From assembly GCA_902778665.1 (NCBI GenBank), contig CACYYN010000036.1:1-64000 (forward strand): DNA of 64,000 bases, given 5' to 3'. Below, one piece after another: positions 52,859 to 61,129 of the stretch. Position 1 is the stretch's first letter. Each line of letters opens with the position of its first letter. The notes under the pieces were generated by a model. The model worked only from the letters and a program-made list of their open reading frames with translations, did not search any database and was not told the DNA's origin. A program made the position numbers and the translations under genes. Source of the DNA: Oscillospiraceae bacterium. GTDB taxonomy: Bacteria > Bacillota > Clostridia > Oscillospirales > Oscillospiraceae.

Positions 52859-52923
52859 AGAAATCTGTAGGTTCATTAAAACCTGAGCAGCCGGAACCTT
52901 ATGGCATCACAGGAGGCGGGAAT

Positions 52924-53616
52924 ATGAACAGAGAAAAAGCGGAAAGGAATTTAAAGATCGGACTATTCGGAGCAATGCTGACGCTGATCGGAGATTGTTT
53001 GATCGGTGCGGCAAAGTTCCCGGACGGGGCCAACCTGATGGAAGGCTATTTCGCCATCGCACTGGCCATGCCCGCCTGGCGGCCGATTCTGGGCGGTCTG
53101 ATCGGCTTTGTGGGGATCTGCCTGGAATTCCCCGGTCTCATGACGATCTATCCGATGATCCGGGAAAAGATGCCCCGCGGTGGCAGCTTTTATAAGCTCA
53201 CGATGTATGTTTATCTTGCCGTCGGAGGCGGGGCGGTGCACCTGCCCTGTGGTGCGTTCATGTGGATCTATAAAGTGGTTGCGGAGGCGGCGGGCCAGGA
53301 GATTGGCCGTGCCATCGCACTGAAATATCTTCTGTACTTCCTGCTCCCGGCAGCTGCCGTGTTCGGCGTGTTCTTTATCGGAGCAAGCGCTGTGCAGTTC
53401 ATCGCCTTTGCAAAAGGTTGCACGCCGTTTCCCAAATGGTACTGCGTGTTCAATCTGCTGATTGGAAAGGCGGTGTTCAACGCCGTGCGCCGACTCGGCA
53501 ACACGGCGCTGATCAACGGGATCGGAACATCCAATATGAGTCTTGGCGCGATCGTCATGTTTGCTGCGCTGCTGTTTTGCTGGAAGAAGTATGTGAGTGA
53601 CAGGGAGGGTGAATGA
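52924..53616 (+). CDS. DUF6796-like membrane protein
   Basis: 230 residues with about six membrane spans (first about 12-30, then 50-75, 95-115, 135-155, 205-222). Conserved-looking features are GDCLIGA near 22-28, HLPCGAFMWIYK near 102-113 and the C-terminal NTALINGIGTSNMSLGA. I associate it with the DUF6796 family from memory. Function is unknown. It heads a transcript under a TetR-type operator and may work with the lipid- or drug-related genes that follow (inference). Confidence 0.75.
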   Translation: MNREKAERNLKIGLFGAMLTLIGDCLIGAAKFPDGANLMEGYFAIALAMPAWRPILGGLIGFVGICLEFPGLMTIYPMIREKMPRGGSFYKLTMYVYLAVGGGAVHLPCGAFMWIYKVVAEAAGQEIGRAIALKYLLYFLLPAAAVFGVFFIGASAVQFIAFAKGCTPFPKWYCVFNLLIGKAVFNAVRRLGNTALINGIGTSNMSLGAIVMFAALLFCWKKYVSDREGE

Positions 53617-53622
53617 GGAAAC

Positions 53623-54423
53623 ATGAGCCTTTTCTGTCGTATTGCAACATCATTCTATAAGATCTGTGACATGGCTCTCATCGACAACTTCCTGCTTTTG
53701 AAATTCCTCTTCTTACAGCATTACTACCCCGAGGCAGCGCATGTGATGGAAGGAAGATAGTACGGCTTCAACCCCTCCGAGCCGGAGACGGAGTTTCGCT
53801 CCGTGGCCTGGGAGGCCAGGGGCTTGGAAGACTATATCCTGCAGCACTACGGTGGCAAGGTGGATATCCTATATGGTCTATCTTACGGCTGTCGTACGCT
53901 GATGCAGGTGCTTGAGGATAACCGCCTGCAGATCACCACGACCATTGCCGACGGCATGTCCCTGCGGGACTATCCGGATATCAAGAGCGAAGCCCTGAAA
54001 GAGCTCTATCTGTTCTTCTTTACCGGGACCTTCTTTGTCGTCTTGGGTCGGGCGGGAAAGCTGCGCAAGCGCTTTCTAGCAAAGATCACAGGCCGCAGCA
54101 TAGAGGAGGCTGACAGGATCCTCTACACCAAAGCCAGCTGGCAGAGCTGGAAGAATCAGGACAAGTGCCTGATCGGAAAGAAAACGGATTACAGTGTCTT
54201 CGCTCGCACGGATATGCACGTCTGGTACGGGATCAAGGGGACGGTGGACAAAAGGCTATCGTCCAACCTGGAGGAGCTGAAAGCCAAGGGCTATCCCTTC
54301 ACCTGCAAAATCTTTGAGGATATGGGCCACGGTGGACTGGTGGGAGAGAACACAGATCGATTCATCCAAGAGGTGGAAGCCGCACACCGGCAATCGAAGA
54401 AAGAAAAGGAGGAAAAAGCATGA
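53623..54423 (+). pseudogene. Decayed alpha/beta hydrolase
   Basis: The frame from ATG 53623 is cut by an in-frame TAG at 53758-53760. It then continues open to 54423 with YGFNPSEPETEF, VDILYGLSYGCRTL and FEDMGHGGLVGE. GLSYG is the nucleophile elbow (Ser codon at 53881), and MGHGG supplies the His. The part before the stop lacks a recognisable oxyanion loop and strand pattern, so the N-terminus is degraded. An ATG at 53803 lets the last 206 residues be translated, but they would lack the first strands of the fold. TAG read-through cannot be excluded. Confidence 0.65.
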
Positions 54424-54632
54424 CTTCCCAGGATCGTGCAAAGATCACAAAGCGAATGCTGTGGATCATCCCCGCCATGCTTTTGTGCATCCTCGGAGGT
54501 TATTGTATGGGGATCGCCTCCTCCGGGGGACGGCTGGGAGCGCAGCAAGAGTATATGACAGGGCTTGGGGTTTCTGCGATGAAAGGCAGTTACCGGCTTT
54601 CTGAAGGAAAGGAAGAATTCGTAAAGGCCTAA
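54420..54632 (+). CDS. Small membrane protein
   Basis: 70 residues with one membrane segment (about 14-33). The start overlaps the hydrolase end (ATGA) and GGAGGAAAAA precedes it. I do not recognise it. Just after its stop another frame stays open (about 54635-54760) with HIDTISTLKKGRPFDETAPY, which reads like coding sequence. The gene may thus be a frameshifted remnant of a longer one. Confidence 0.5.
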   Translation: MTSQDRAKITKRMLWIIPAMLLCILGGYCMGIASSGGRLGAQQEYMTGLGVSAMKGSYRLSEGKEEFVKA

Positions 54633-54734
54633 GCGCCTTTAGGCACATCGATACGATCTCGACACTGAAAAAAGGCCGCCCCTTTGACGAGACTGCTCCC
54701 TACGACTGTTTCGCGGAGAATGAGGAATCTTCCC

Positions 54735-54763
54735 TTGACAGGGAACGCAAATTCTGTTAACAT
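54735..54763 (+). promoter_or_regulatory. tetR promoter
   Basis: TTGACA (54735-54740), 17 bases, TAACAT (54758-54763). Confidence 0.7.
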
Positions 54764-54766
54764 ACG

Positions 54767-54782
54767 GTTAGACAAGGCTAAG
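54767..54782. promoter_or_regulatory. Candidate TetR operator, site 3
   Basis: GTTAGACAAGGCTAAG sits three bases after the -10 box and over the expected transcription start of tetR, 20 bases before its ATG. This suits autorepression. Confidence 0.55.
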
Positions 54783-54802
54783 CACCGGAATGGAGCAATA
54801 AT

Positions 54803-55411
54803 ATGCCACGGGATAAAAGCACCAATCATATCAAACTGATTGCCGCGGCGCGGACGGAGTTTCTCGAATATGGATTTGAGAAAGCCTCCATGCGCTCTAT
54901 CGGAGTGCGCTGCGGTATGACGGCGGCGGGGCTCTACCGTCATTGCCGGGACAAAGAGGACCTGTTCGACCAGCTTGTTGAACCCGCCGTCGATCGGCTG
55001 AACACCTGGCTCCGGGATCATGTGGAGCGGTATGTGAAGGCCGTCGAGGGCAGTCGGGAGCCCCAGTGGCGGGATTCCTGGATCGACATGATGCGCGAGG
55101 TCGTCTATCCCCATATGGAGGACTATATCCTCCTGGTGGCAAAATCCCGGGGGACGAGGTACGAAAACTTCCTGCACGATCTGACGGAGACCGGGCAGAG
55201 CCAGTTCCTTTCGTATTTCCCCCTGCTGCGGGAATTGGGCTACCCGGTCTGGGACATCAAACCGGCGGAGCTGCATCTTCTGCTCTCGGCCTATTCCACC
55301 GCGCTTTTTGAACCGGTTGTTCACAGCTATCCTTTGGAAGACGCGATCCGCTGCTTGGATACGGTGGAAGCCTTCTTTCTCCCCGGCTGGAAAAAGCTGA
55401 TGGGCTTTTAG
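54803..55411 (+). CDS. TetR/AcrR-family regulator
   Basis: 202 residues. Residues 7-53 form the TetR helix-turn-helix (IKLIAAARTEFLEYGFEKASM, then GVRCGMTAAGLYRHCRDKEDLFDQL). The rest is a helical ligand domain. It lies upstream of the two ABC transporter genes on the same strand and probably represses them, itself and the DUF6796 transcript through the GTTAG-type palindromes. The ribosome binding site is weak (GGAG about eight bases ahead). Confidence 0.93.
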   Translation: MPRDKSTNHIKLIAAARTEFLEYGFEKASMRSIGVRCGMTAAGLYRHCRDKEDLFDQLVEPAVDRLNTWLRDHVERYVKAVEGSREPQWRDSWIDMMREVVYPHMEDYILLVAKSRGTRYENFLHDLTETGQSQFLSYFPLLRELGYPVWDIKPAELHLLLSAYSTALFEPVVHSYPLEDAIRCLDTVEAFFLPGWKKLMGF

Positions 55412-55435
55412 CCGGAACGATTCTTTATCAAACAC

Positions 55436-55475
55436 CGCCTATCCCCTCCTGGGGGATAGGCGATGGCCATTTTTA
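55436..55475 (+). terminator. Terminator after tetR
   Basis: CGCCTATCCCC (55436-55446) pairs with GGGGATAGGCG (55452-55462). A T tract (55470-55474) follows after seven bases, so termination may be partial. Confidence 0.7.
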
Positions 55476-55481
55476 GGGTTG

Positions 55482-55511
55482 GTTAACGAGGGAAGGTCTT
55501 CGTTAGCTAAC
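55482..55511. promoter_or_regulatory. TTAACGA/TCGTTAG inverted element before the ABC pair
   Basis: TAACGA (55484-55489) and TCGTTA (55500-55505) are inverted ten bases apart, and GTTAGCTAAC (55502-55511) is a palindrome with the same GTTAG and CTAAC halves as the sites at 52755 and 54767 but without the spacer. It is a candidate fourth TetR site, ending 10 bases before the ribosome binding site. Confidence 0.4.
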
Positions 55512-55532
55512 AAAAACACGGGAGGTTTGCTT

Positions 55533-57278
55533 ATGCAAGAAACAAAAAAGACCCGGTCGCCCATGGCCTGGGTACTGGGGCAAACGGGCGATCACGGAGG
55601 GCAGTATGTTCTGAGTGTGGTCCTGGCGATCATCGGCGTTGCTTTTTCCCTGGCGCCGTACTTTGTGGTGATCGGCGTCGTGCAGGGGCTGATGGACGGG
55701 GTGAAGGACTTTTCCTTCTATCTGAGCCGTTGCCTGATCATGGCGGCGCTCTGGCTGGGGAGGGTACTGTTTCATGCCCTGTCCACCGCCACGAGCCACA
55801 GGGCAACTTTTGCCGTGCTGGGTGAGATCCGCAAAAAATGCATGGAGAAGCTGACACGAATGCCCCTGGGCACTGTTCTGGAGCAGAGCTCCGGCGCGCT
55901 GAAGAACACCCTCATCGAGCGCATCGACTCCATTGAGACAACTCTGGCCCACATCGTGCCGGAGTTTACGGCCAATCTGCTGATCCCCGTTATCATCCTG
56001 ATCTATATCTTCGTCGTGGACTGGCGTATGGGCCTGGCCTCTCTGGCCACGGTGCCGCTGGGAATGTTCTGCTATGTGTTCATGATGGCGGGCAGTGCAA
56101 AGTTTTATCAGCACACGGTTATTGCCACCAAGGCTCTCAACGACACTGCGGTGGAGTACATCGGCGGCATCCAGGTCATCAAGGTCTTTGGCAAGACCAA
56201 ATCCAGCTACGAGCGCTTCGTGCACGACGCCTATGAGGCGGCCCACAGCTTTATCGACTGGATGCGCGCCAGCATCATCCCTTTTACCTTTGCCATGGTC
56301 ATCATGCCGGCCACTATGGTTTCTGTGCTGCCCATCGGCGGTTTGCTGGTGAAAAATGGTTCACTGAGCGCCCGGGACTTTGTGACCGTCATCATCCTCT
56401 CGGTGGGTGTGATCACACCCATCATCACCATGATGAGCTATTCGGACGATTTCCGTACCATGGGCACCATTTTCGGCGAGGTGCGTGCCATTCTGGACGC
56501 GCCGGAGATGAATCGCCCGGCAGAGAGCGCTGCGCCGGCCGGAAACGATCTGGAGCTAAAAGATGTGCGCTTTGCCTATCAGGAGAAAGAGGTACTGCAC
56601 GGGATTTCCATGGTGATCCCGGAGAACAGTTTTGTCGCCCTCGTCGGCCCCAGCGGCAGTGGCAAGAGCACTATCGCAAGGCTTATCGCCTCTCTTTGGG
56701 ACGTGACGAGCGGCAGCATCAGCCTTGGCGGGACGGATATCCGTCGGATCTCCCAGGAGGCATACGCCGACAAGATTGCCTTTGTTTCTCAGGACAACTA
56801 CCTCTTCAACATGACCGTGCGGGAGAATATCCGCATCGGCAGACCCTCCGCCACAGACGCGGAGGTAGAGGAGGCTGCCCGGCAGTCGGGCTGTCACAAC
56901 TTCATCCTGGGTCTGGAAAAGGGCTATGACACCCTGGTGGGTTCCTCCGGCGGGCACCTGTCCGGCGGCGAGCGGCAGCGTATTTCCATCGCCCGAGCTA
57001 TGCTGAAGGCCGCGCCCATCGTCATTCTGGACGAGGCCACTGCCTACACCGACCCGGAGAACGAGGCGGTGATCCAGCGTTCTGTCTCAAAGCTCACTGA
57101 AGGCAAGACCCTCATTGTCATCGCCCATCGTCTCTCCACCGTCATGGATGCGGACAAGATCTATGTCATCAGGGACGGGCAGATCGACGACGCGGGGACC
57201 CACGAAGAGCTGCTGAATCATCACGGTCTCTATAAGAAGATGTGGAACGCGCATATGGAGGTGAAGGACAATGGTTAA
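55533..57278 (+). CDS. ABC transporter half (membrane plus ATPase domain), first of pair
   Basis: 581 residues. Six membrane spans (about 25-300) are fused to an ATPase domain: Walker A GPSGSGKST near 371, signature LSGGERQR near 475, Walker B IVILDEATAYTDPEN. The start at 55533 follows GGAGG at 55521-55525. It overlaps the next gene by eight bases, so the two halves likely form a heterodimer. Overall they recall the MDR-like/YbtPQ-IrtAB group; drug, lipid or metallophore transport are all possible. Confidence 0.93.
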   Translation: MQETKKTRSPMAWVLGQTGDHGGQYVLSVVLAIIGVAFSLAPYFVVIGVVQGLMDGVKDFSFYLSRCLIMAALWLGRVLFHALSTATSHRATFAVLGEIRKKCMEKLTRMPLGTVLEQSSGALKNTLIERIDSIETTLAHIVPEFTANLLIPVIILIYIFVVDWRMGLASLATVPLGMFCYVFMMAGSAKFYQHTVIATKALNDTAVEYIGGIQVIKVFGKTKSSYERFVHDAYEAAHSFIDWMRASIIPFTFAMVIMPATMVSVLPIGGLLVKNGSLSARDFVTVIILSVGVITPIITMMSYSDDFRTMGTIFGEVRAILDAPEMNRPAESAAPAGNDLELKDVRFAYQEKEVLHGISMVIPENSFVALVGPSGSGKSTIARLIASLWDVTSGSISLGGTDIRRISQEAYADKIAFVSQDNYLFNMTVRENIRIGRPSATDAEVEEAARQSGCHNFILGLEKGYDTLVGSSGGHLSGGERQRISIARAMLKAAPIVILDEATAYTDPENEAVIQRSVSKLTEGKTLIVIAHRLSTVMDADKIYVIRDGQIDDAGTHEELLNHHGLYKKMWNAHMEVKDNG

Positions 57279-58959
57279 GATCATACAGCGCTTTTTCGCC
57301 TTCTGCGGCGAGGAAAACCGCCGCAAATTCCGCGCCTCCATTCTTTTGGGCGTGCTGCAGGCTATCTTTGAAGCTCTGAAGATCCCTGCCATCGCCTGTA
57401 TGGTGCGGGCTCTGCTGCGGGGCAATGTCGAAATGAAGGACATTTTACTCTCTCTGGGCATCATGCTGCTGAGCATCCTGGGCTCCGGCCTTATCAAGGC
57501 AAGAAGCACCATGCTCCAGACCGAGGCTGGCTACGACACCTGCGCAAAAAAGCGGGTGGAGATTGCCGAGCACATGCGCTATCTCCCCATGGGCTACTTC
57601 AACGAAAACTCACTGGGTCAGATCACCTCTGTCACCACCAACGTCATGGAGAATCTGGAGAACGTGGCGACCCGCGTGGTGATGCTGGTGTGCGAGGGTC
57701 TCCTGACCACCTCGCTGATCATCGTGATGCTGCTGTTTTTCGACTGGCGCATCGCACTGGTGTTGCTGGGCGGCTTTGCCCTTTTTCTCCTGGCTAACCG
57801 TTTCCTGCAGCGGGCGGCGGGAGGCCTTGCCCCGCGCAAAATCGAGGCAGACGAAAAGCTGGTCGAGAAGGTGCTGGAGTATCTGCAGGGCATGGCCGAG
57901 GTCAAAGCTTATCACCTGACCGGGGCCAAGAGCCGGGAACTCAATGACGCAATTGCCGAAAATGTGAAAATCAACACCGACATGGAGATGACCCTGATCC
58001 CCCGTATGACGGCCCAGAGCTTTCTTGCCAAGCTTACGGGCGTCGCCATGGTGGGCTTCTCCTGCGCCTTCTACTGTGCGGGCAGCATGGACGCGCTGAC
58101 AGCTGTGGTCATGGTGATCTCCGCCTTCATCGTCTATGCCAGTCTTGAGACAGCGGGGAACTACTCCGCCCTGCTGCGCGTAGTGGAGGTCAGCGTCAAC
58201 AGGGCCCAGGAGATCTTGGATACCCCGCAGATGGACATTACCGGCAAGACGATCAAAAGAAAGGTCATTGACGGCGTCTCGCTCCAGATCCCCGAAAAGA
58301 CCACCACGGCCATCGTTGGCCCCTCTGGCGGCGGCAAGACCACGCTGGTCAATCTCCTGGCCCGCTTCTGGGATGTGGACGCGGGCAGCGTCTCCCTGGG
58401 TGGGCGGAATGTGAAGGACTACGATATGGATTCCCTGATGGCAAACTTTTCCTTTGTGTTCCAGAACGTCTATCTCTTCCACGACACCATTGCCAACAAC
58501 ATCCGCTTCGGGCAGCCGGAGGCAAGCCTTGACGCTGTGATCGCGGCGGCAAAAAAAGCCTGCTGCCACGACTTTATTTTGGCCTTGCCCGAGGGCTACG
58601 ACACGGTCATCGGCGAGGGCGTCGCTTCGCTCTCCGGCGGGGAAAAACAGCGCATCTCCATTGCCCGAGCCATGATGAAGGACGCACCGGTGATCTTTCT
58701 GGACGAAGCCACGGCCAACGTGGACCCGGAGAATGAAAACGAGCTGATGCGGGCCATCCATGCCCTGACGACGGAAAAAACCGTCATTATGATTGCCCAC
58801 CGTCTTAAGACTGTGGAGCACGCGGACCAGATCCTGGTGATTGACCACGGAAAGATCGTCCAGCAGGGGACCCTCGAATCCTTAATGACGGAGGAAGGAC
58901 TCTACAAAACCTTCATCGGCGAGCGCCGCGAGGCCGCAAGTTGGAAGGTCAGAACATAA
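57271..58959 (+). CDS. ABC transporter half (membrane plus ATPase domain), second of pair
   Basis: 562 residues, same layout: membrane domain to about 300, Walker A GPSGGGKTT near 350, signature LSGGEKQR near 453, Walker B VIFLDEATANVDPEN and His switch IAHRLKTV. Both ATP sites of the pair look intact, since both signatures and both Walker B Glu residues are present. Its 3' end is 39 bases from the convergent LysR gene, with only a weak GGAAT/ATTCC hairpin between. Confidence 0.93.
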   Translation: MVKIIQRFFAFCGEENRRKFRASILLGVLQAIFEALKIPAIACMVRALLRGNVEMKDILLSLGIMLLSILGSGLIKARSTMLQTEAGYDTCAKKRVEIAEHMRYLPMGYFNENSLGQITSVTTNVMENLENVATRVVMLVCEGLLTTSLIIVMLLFFDWRIALVLLGGFALFLLANRFLQRAAGGLAPRKIEADEKLVEKVLEYLQGMAEVKAYHLTGAKSRELNDAIAENVKINTDMEMTLIPRMTAQSFLAKLTGVAMVGFSCAFYCAGSMDALTAVVMVISAFIVYASLETAGNYSALLRVVEVSVNRAQEILDTPQMDITGKTIKRKVIDGVSLQIPEKTTTAIVGPSGGGKTTLVNLLARFWDVDAGSVSLGGRNVKDYDMDSLMANFSFVFQNVYLFHDTIANNIRFGQPEASLDAVIAAAKKACCHDFILALPEGYDTVIGEGVASLSGGEKQRISIARAMMKDAPVIFLDEATANVDPENENELMRAIHALTTEKTVIMIAHRLKTVEHADQILVIDHGKIVQQGTLESLMTEEGLYKTFIGERREAASWKVRT

Positions 58960-58998
58960 ACAAATGGGAGGAATCGATCATTCCTTCTAGTGGTGAGG

Positions 58999-59883
58999 TT
59001 AATCATCTTTTGATTGCAGGCCGATTGTGTCACGGATACGATCAATAAACATCTGCACAGCCGGAGAGAAAACCTGATATTTTTTCCAGATCAGATATCC
59101 GGCAGCTTTTATTTGAGGGATAATTGGTCTCATACATAGAGGGCTGTCTCCCGTTGTGTTGATCAGTTTATCAAAGCAGATGGCGTAACCCAATCCATCT
59201 TCTACGAGAAGAGATGCATTATATACCAGGTTGTAGGTAGCAATGACATTTAACGAGGACAATTCTTCCGAACCTGCAAAATACGGTTCGGCTGCTCTTG
59301 ATACGATGATCGGGAGTCCCTGCAGGTCGGAAAAACGAATCGCTTCTTTTTCTGCCAGAGGGCAGTCCTTTGGCATCAGCAGGCCGAAGCTGTCCTCCGC
59401 AGGGAGCTTAATAGACTGATAAAGCATATGATCCACCTCCGTAAAAATAACGGCAAAGTCAATCAATCCATTGTTCAGTTGATCCATCAGATCCTGTGTA
59501 TCTCCGCTTGTTATGTGGAAACGGATATCCGGATGCTCTTCTGAAAGATTCGCTGCTGTACGAGACAGATAGTGAAAAGACCAGGACTCCCCGGCTCCGA
59601 TTCGAACAGAGCCGGAAACATGGTTTTTTACCTGGCTGATCTCATCCTCCGTCATCTGCATCAGGCGCACCATTTCTTCCGCCCTCTTCCGGAGAACCAT
59701 TCCTTCCTCGGTGAGTGTAATCTTCCGGTTTCCACGCATAAAAAGTGCTGCACCAAGTTCTTCCTCCAGCTCCTTCATCTGCCGTGACAGTGATGGCTGA
59801 GCAACATGAAGTGTCTGTGCTGCTGCTGAGATTGTTCCTTCCCTGACCACAGCAAGATAGTATTGCATCGTACGAATATCCAT
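58999..59883 (-). CDS. LysR-family transcriptional regulator
   Basis: 294 residues. The N-terminus (MDIRTMQYYLAVVREGTISAA, TLHVAQPSLSRQMKELEEELG) is a typical LysR helix-turn-helix; an effector domain follows from about 90. GGAGG lies six bases before the ATG. It is divergent from the small operon at 60018-60940, which is its most likely target, with itself. Confidence 0.93.
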   Translation of the reverse strand: MDIRTMQYYLAVVREGTISAAAQTLHVAQPSLSRQMKELEEELGAALFMRGNRKITLTEEGMVLRKRAEEMVRLMQMTEDEISQVKNHVSGSVRIGAGESWSFHYLSRTAANLSEEHPDIRFHITSGDTQDLMDQLNNGLIDFAVIFTEVDHMLYQSIKLPAEDSFGLLMPKDCPLAEKEAIRFSDLQGLPIIVSRAAEPYFAGSEELSSLNVIATYNLVYNASLLVEDGLGYAICFDKLINTTGDSPLCMRPIIPQIKAAGYLIWKKYQVFSPAVQMFIDRIRDTIGLQSKDD

Positions 59884-59914
59884 GGAAAGCCTCCTACTTA
59901 ATTCTACCTATTCA

Positions 59915-59943
59915 ATAATAGCATAGGATTATATAGTAAACAA
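59915..59943 (-). promoter_or_regulatory. Candidate LysR promoter
   Basis: On the minus strand TTGTTT (59938-59943), 17 bases, TATTAT (59915-59920). It lies next to the divergent promoter, leaving room for a shared LysR site. Confidence 0.5.
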
Positions 59944-59947
59944 GTAT

Positions 59948-59976
59948 TTGAATATAGGAAGGTGCAAGAATATAAT
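59948..59976 (+). promoter_or_regulatory. Promoter of the 60018-60940 operon
   Basis: TTGAAT (59948-59953), 17 bases, TATAAT (59971-59976). Confidence 0.8.
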
Positions 59977-60017
59977 ATAGACAAAATAGAATGATACAGT
60001 TTTAAGGAGAAATTGAC

Positions 60018-60134
60018 TTGGCAACCGGATATAAGGCCGGTCTGAATGAGAATGTTGTCAGAGAGTATGTCTGCTGTAACAGCCAGATGATATTTTTCCA
60101 TGAAAGTCTGAACGGAACCGGAGTGCGTCCATGA
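60018..60134 (+). CDS. 38-codon ORF coupled to the next gene
   Basis: A TTG start at 60018 has AAGGAGA at 60004-60010, seven bases upstream, the best-placed ribosome binding site of this operon. The frame runs 38 codons (contains GYKAGLNENVVREYVCCNSQ) and its TGA at 60132-60134 overlaps the ATG of the next gene (ATGA). It has two adjacent Cys and no membrane segment. It may be a real small protein, a leader peptide that couples translation, or the tail of a lost gene. Confidence 0.5.
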   Translation: MATGYKAGLNENVVREYVCCNSQMIFFHESLNGTGVRP

Positions 60135-60346
60135 ATGCCGAAAAAGAAATCACAGAGCTGCTCCTCGCAGCAGGATGTGGGGAAGCGGAAATCGAAATGA
60201 TCGTATTCAGCATCCGAAAAGGAGATCGGAAAAACACAGAAAAGCTGATCGCAAAATGCCGGAAGAAACAGCTGGACCGGCTGCATGATTCACAGGCCTG
60301 CATAGACAGACTGGATTACCTGAGCTATCAGCTGGGAAGAGCATAA
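60131..60346 (+). CDS. Small helical protein of unknown function
   Basis: 71 residues, predicted all-helical and charged (ITELLLAAGCGEAEIEMIVFSI, then HDSQACIDRLDYLSYQL). I recall similar short proteins ending in a CLDYL-YQ-type sequence in Clostridia, mostly beside MerR or cyclophilin-like genes, with no known function. It has no separate ribosome binding site and depends on the upstream ORF through the ATGA overlap. Confidence 0.65.
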   Translation: MNAEKEITELLLAAGCGEAEIEMIVFSIRKGDRKNTEKLIAKCRKKQLDRLHDSQACIDRLDYLSYQLGRA

Positions 60347-60358
60347 GGAGTTGGCAGA

Positions 60359-60940
60359 ATGAAAAATATTTTCTTGAATACTGTGTTGCCGTTGTTTGTT
60401 GTCTTCTGCCTTCTTACAGGCTGCAGTGCCGCCGATGCCAGAGGCGGCAGCCGGAGTGAATTGCAGCCTGCATCATCCGGTTTAAACAATACAGATACGG
60501 CGCAGCAGCCGGAAGGAGAAGTTATGTCCGGATATTTGAATACGCAGCTGACAAACAAAAAAGTAGAAAGCGGGGAAACGGAAACAATGCTCCGGCTGAA
60601 AATCGGGGATACGGATGTTGCCGTAAATTGGGAAGAGAATGAGTCCGTGGAAGCGCTGAAGGCCTTGTGCCGGGATGAGCCTTTGACGATTCATATGTCG
60701 ATGTATGGCGGATTTGAACAGGTCGGCCCAATCGGGCAGAGTCTTCCCAGAAATGACAGCCAGACGACGACGCAGGCAGGAGATATCGTTCTGTATTCCG
60801 GCAACCAGGTCGTCATTTTCTACGGGTCAAACGCATGGGCTTATACCAGGCTCGGCCATATCAGTGATAAATCCGCACAGGAGATGGCAGAACTGCTCGG
60901 CAACGGTGATACAACAATTACAATCGGAAGAGAACAATAA
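60359..60940 (+). CDS. Cyclophilin-like lipoprotein
   Basis: 193 residues. The leader ends in LLTGC, so Cys22 should be lipidated. A low-complexity linker (25-55) precedes a domain of the cyclophilin-like type (LRLKIGDTDVAVNWEENESVEALKAL, then MYGGFEQVGPIGQSLPRND, GDIVLYSGNQVVIFYG and TRLGHI), as in PF18050-like proteins. It is probably a small surface binding or chaperone-like protein; no peptidyl-prolyl isomerase activity is implied. AAGGAG at 60345-60350 is nine bases ahead. Confidence 0.83.
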   Translation: MKNIFLNTVLPLFVVFCLLTGCSAADARGGSRSELQPASSGLNNTDTAQQPEGEVMSGYLNTQLTNKKVESGETETMLRLKIGDTDVAVNWEENESVEALKALCRDEPLTIHMSMYGGFEQVGPIGQSLPRNDSQTTTQAGDIVLYSGNQVVIFYGSNAWAYTRLGHISDKSAQEMAELLGNGDTTITIGREQ

Positions 60941-61010
60941 CTCGTGAAGATACGGATCTCAGCAATCCCTGGATGGAGAGGATAAAGAGAAAATCCTGTG
61001 TTCAAGTTCA

Positions 61011-61039
61011 TTGACAAGAATGCCCCTCTGCTATATAAT
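61011..61039 (+). promoter_or_regulatory. Consensus promoter of the NhaC-type antiporter gene
   Basis: TTGACA (61011-61016), 17 bases, TATAAT (61034-61039): a perfect sigma-A promoter. Transcription should begin near 61046. Confidence 0.92.
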
Positions 61040-61048
61040 CGGGAACAA

Positions 61049-61129
61049 TATCGGAGAAGCGACAGGAGAGAAGGGATAACCTGCTCTCCTGCTCTGTTGC
61101 TATACTGACTGTCTAATAATTCTCCGGTA
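61049..61129 (+). promoter_or_regulatory. Closed structured leader of the antiporter gene
   Basis: Ten bases at 61049-61058 (TATCGGAGAA) pair with 61120-61129 (TTCTCCGGTA) and close the whole leader. Inside, CAGGAGAG (61063-61070) pairs with CTCTCCTG (61084-61091), extended by AGG/CCT around a GATAA loop. The fold begins about three bases after the expected transcription start and ends just before the coding region. An ion-sensing riboswitch is possible; it has no obvious terminator. Confidence 0.5.

Larger units (their letters stand above)
52564..52923 (+). promoter_or_regulatory. Gene-free control region of the DUF6796 gene
   Basis: These 360 bases hold no convincing gene. They contain a promoter at 52725-52753, palindromes at 52755-52770 and 52843-52858, a small hairpin AGGTT/AACCT near 52870, and the ribosome binding site GGAGG at about 52912-52916. 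A minus-strand frame crosses the region but lacks support. Confidence 0.6.
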
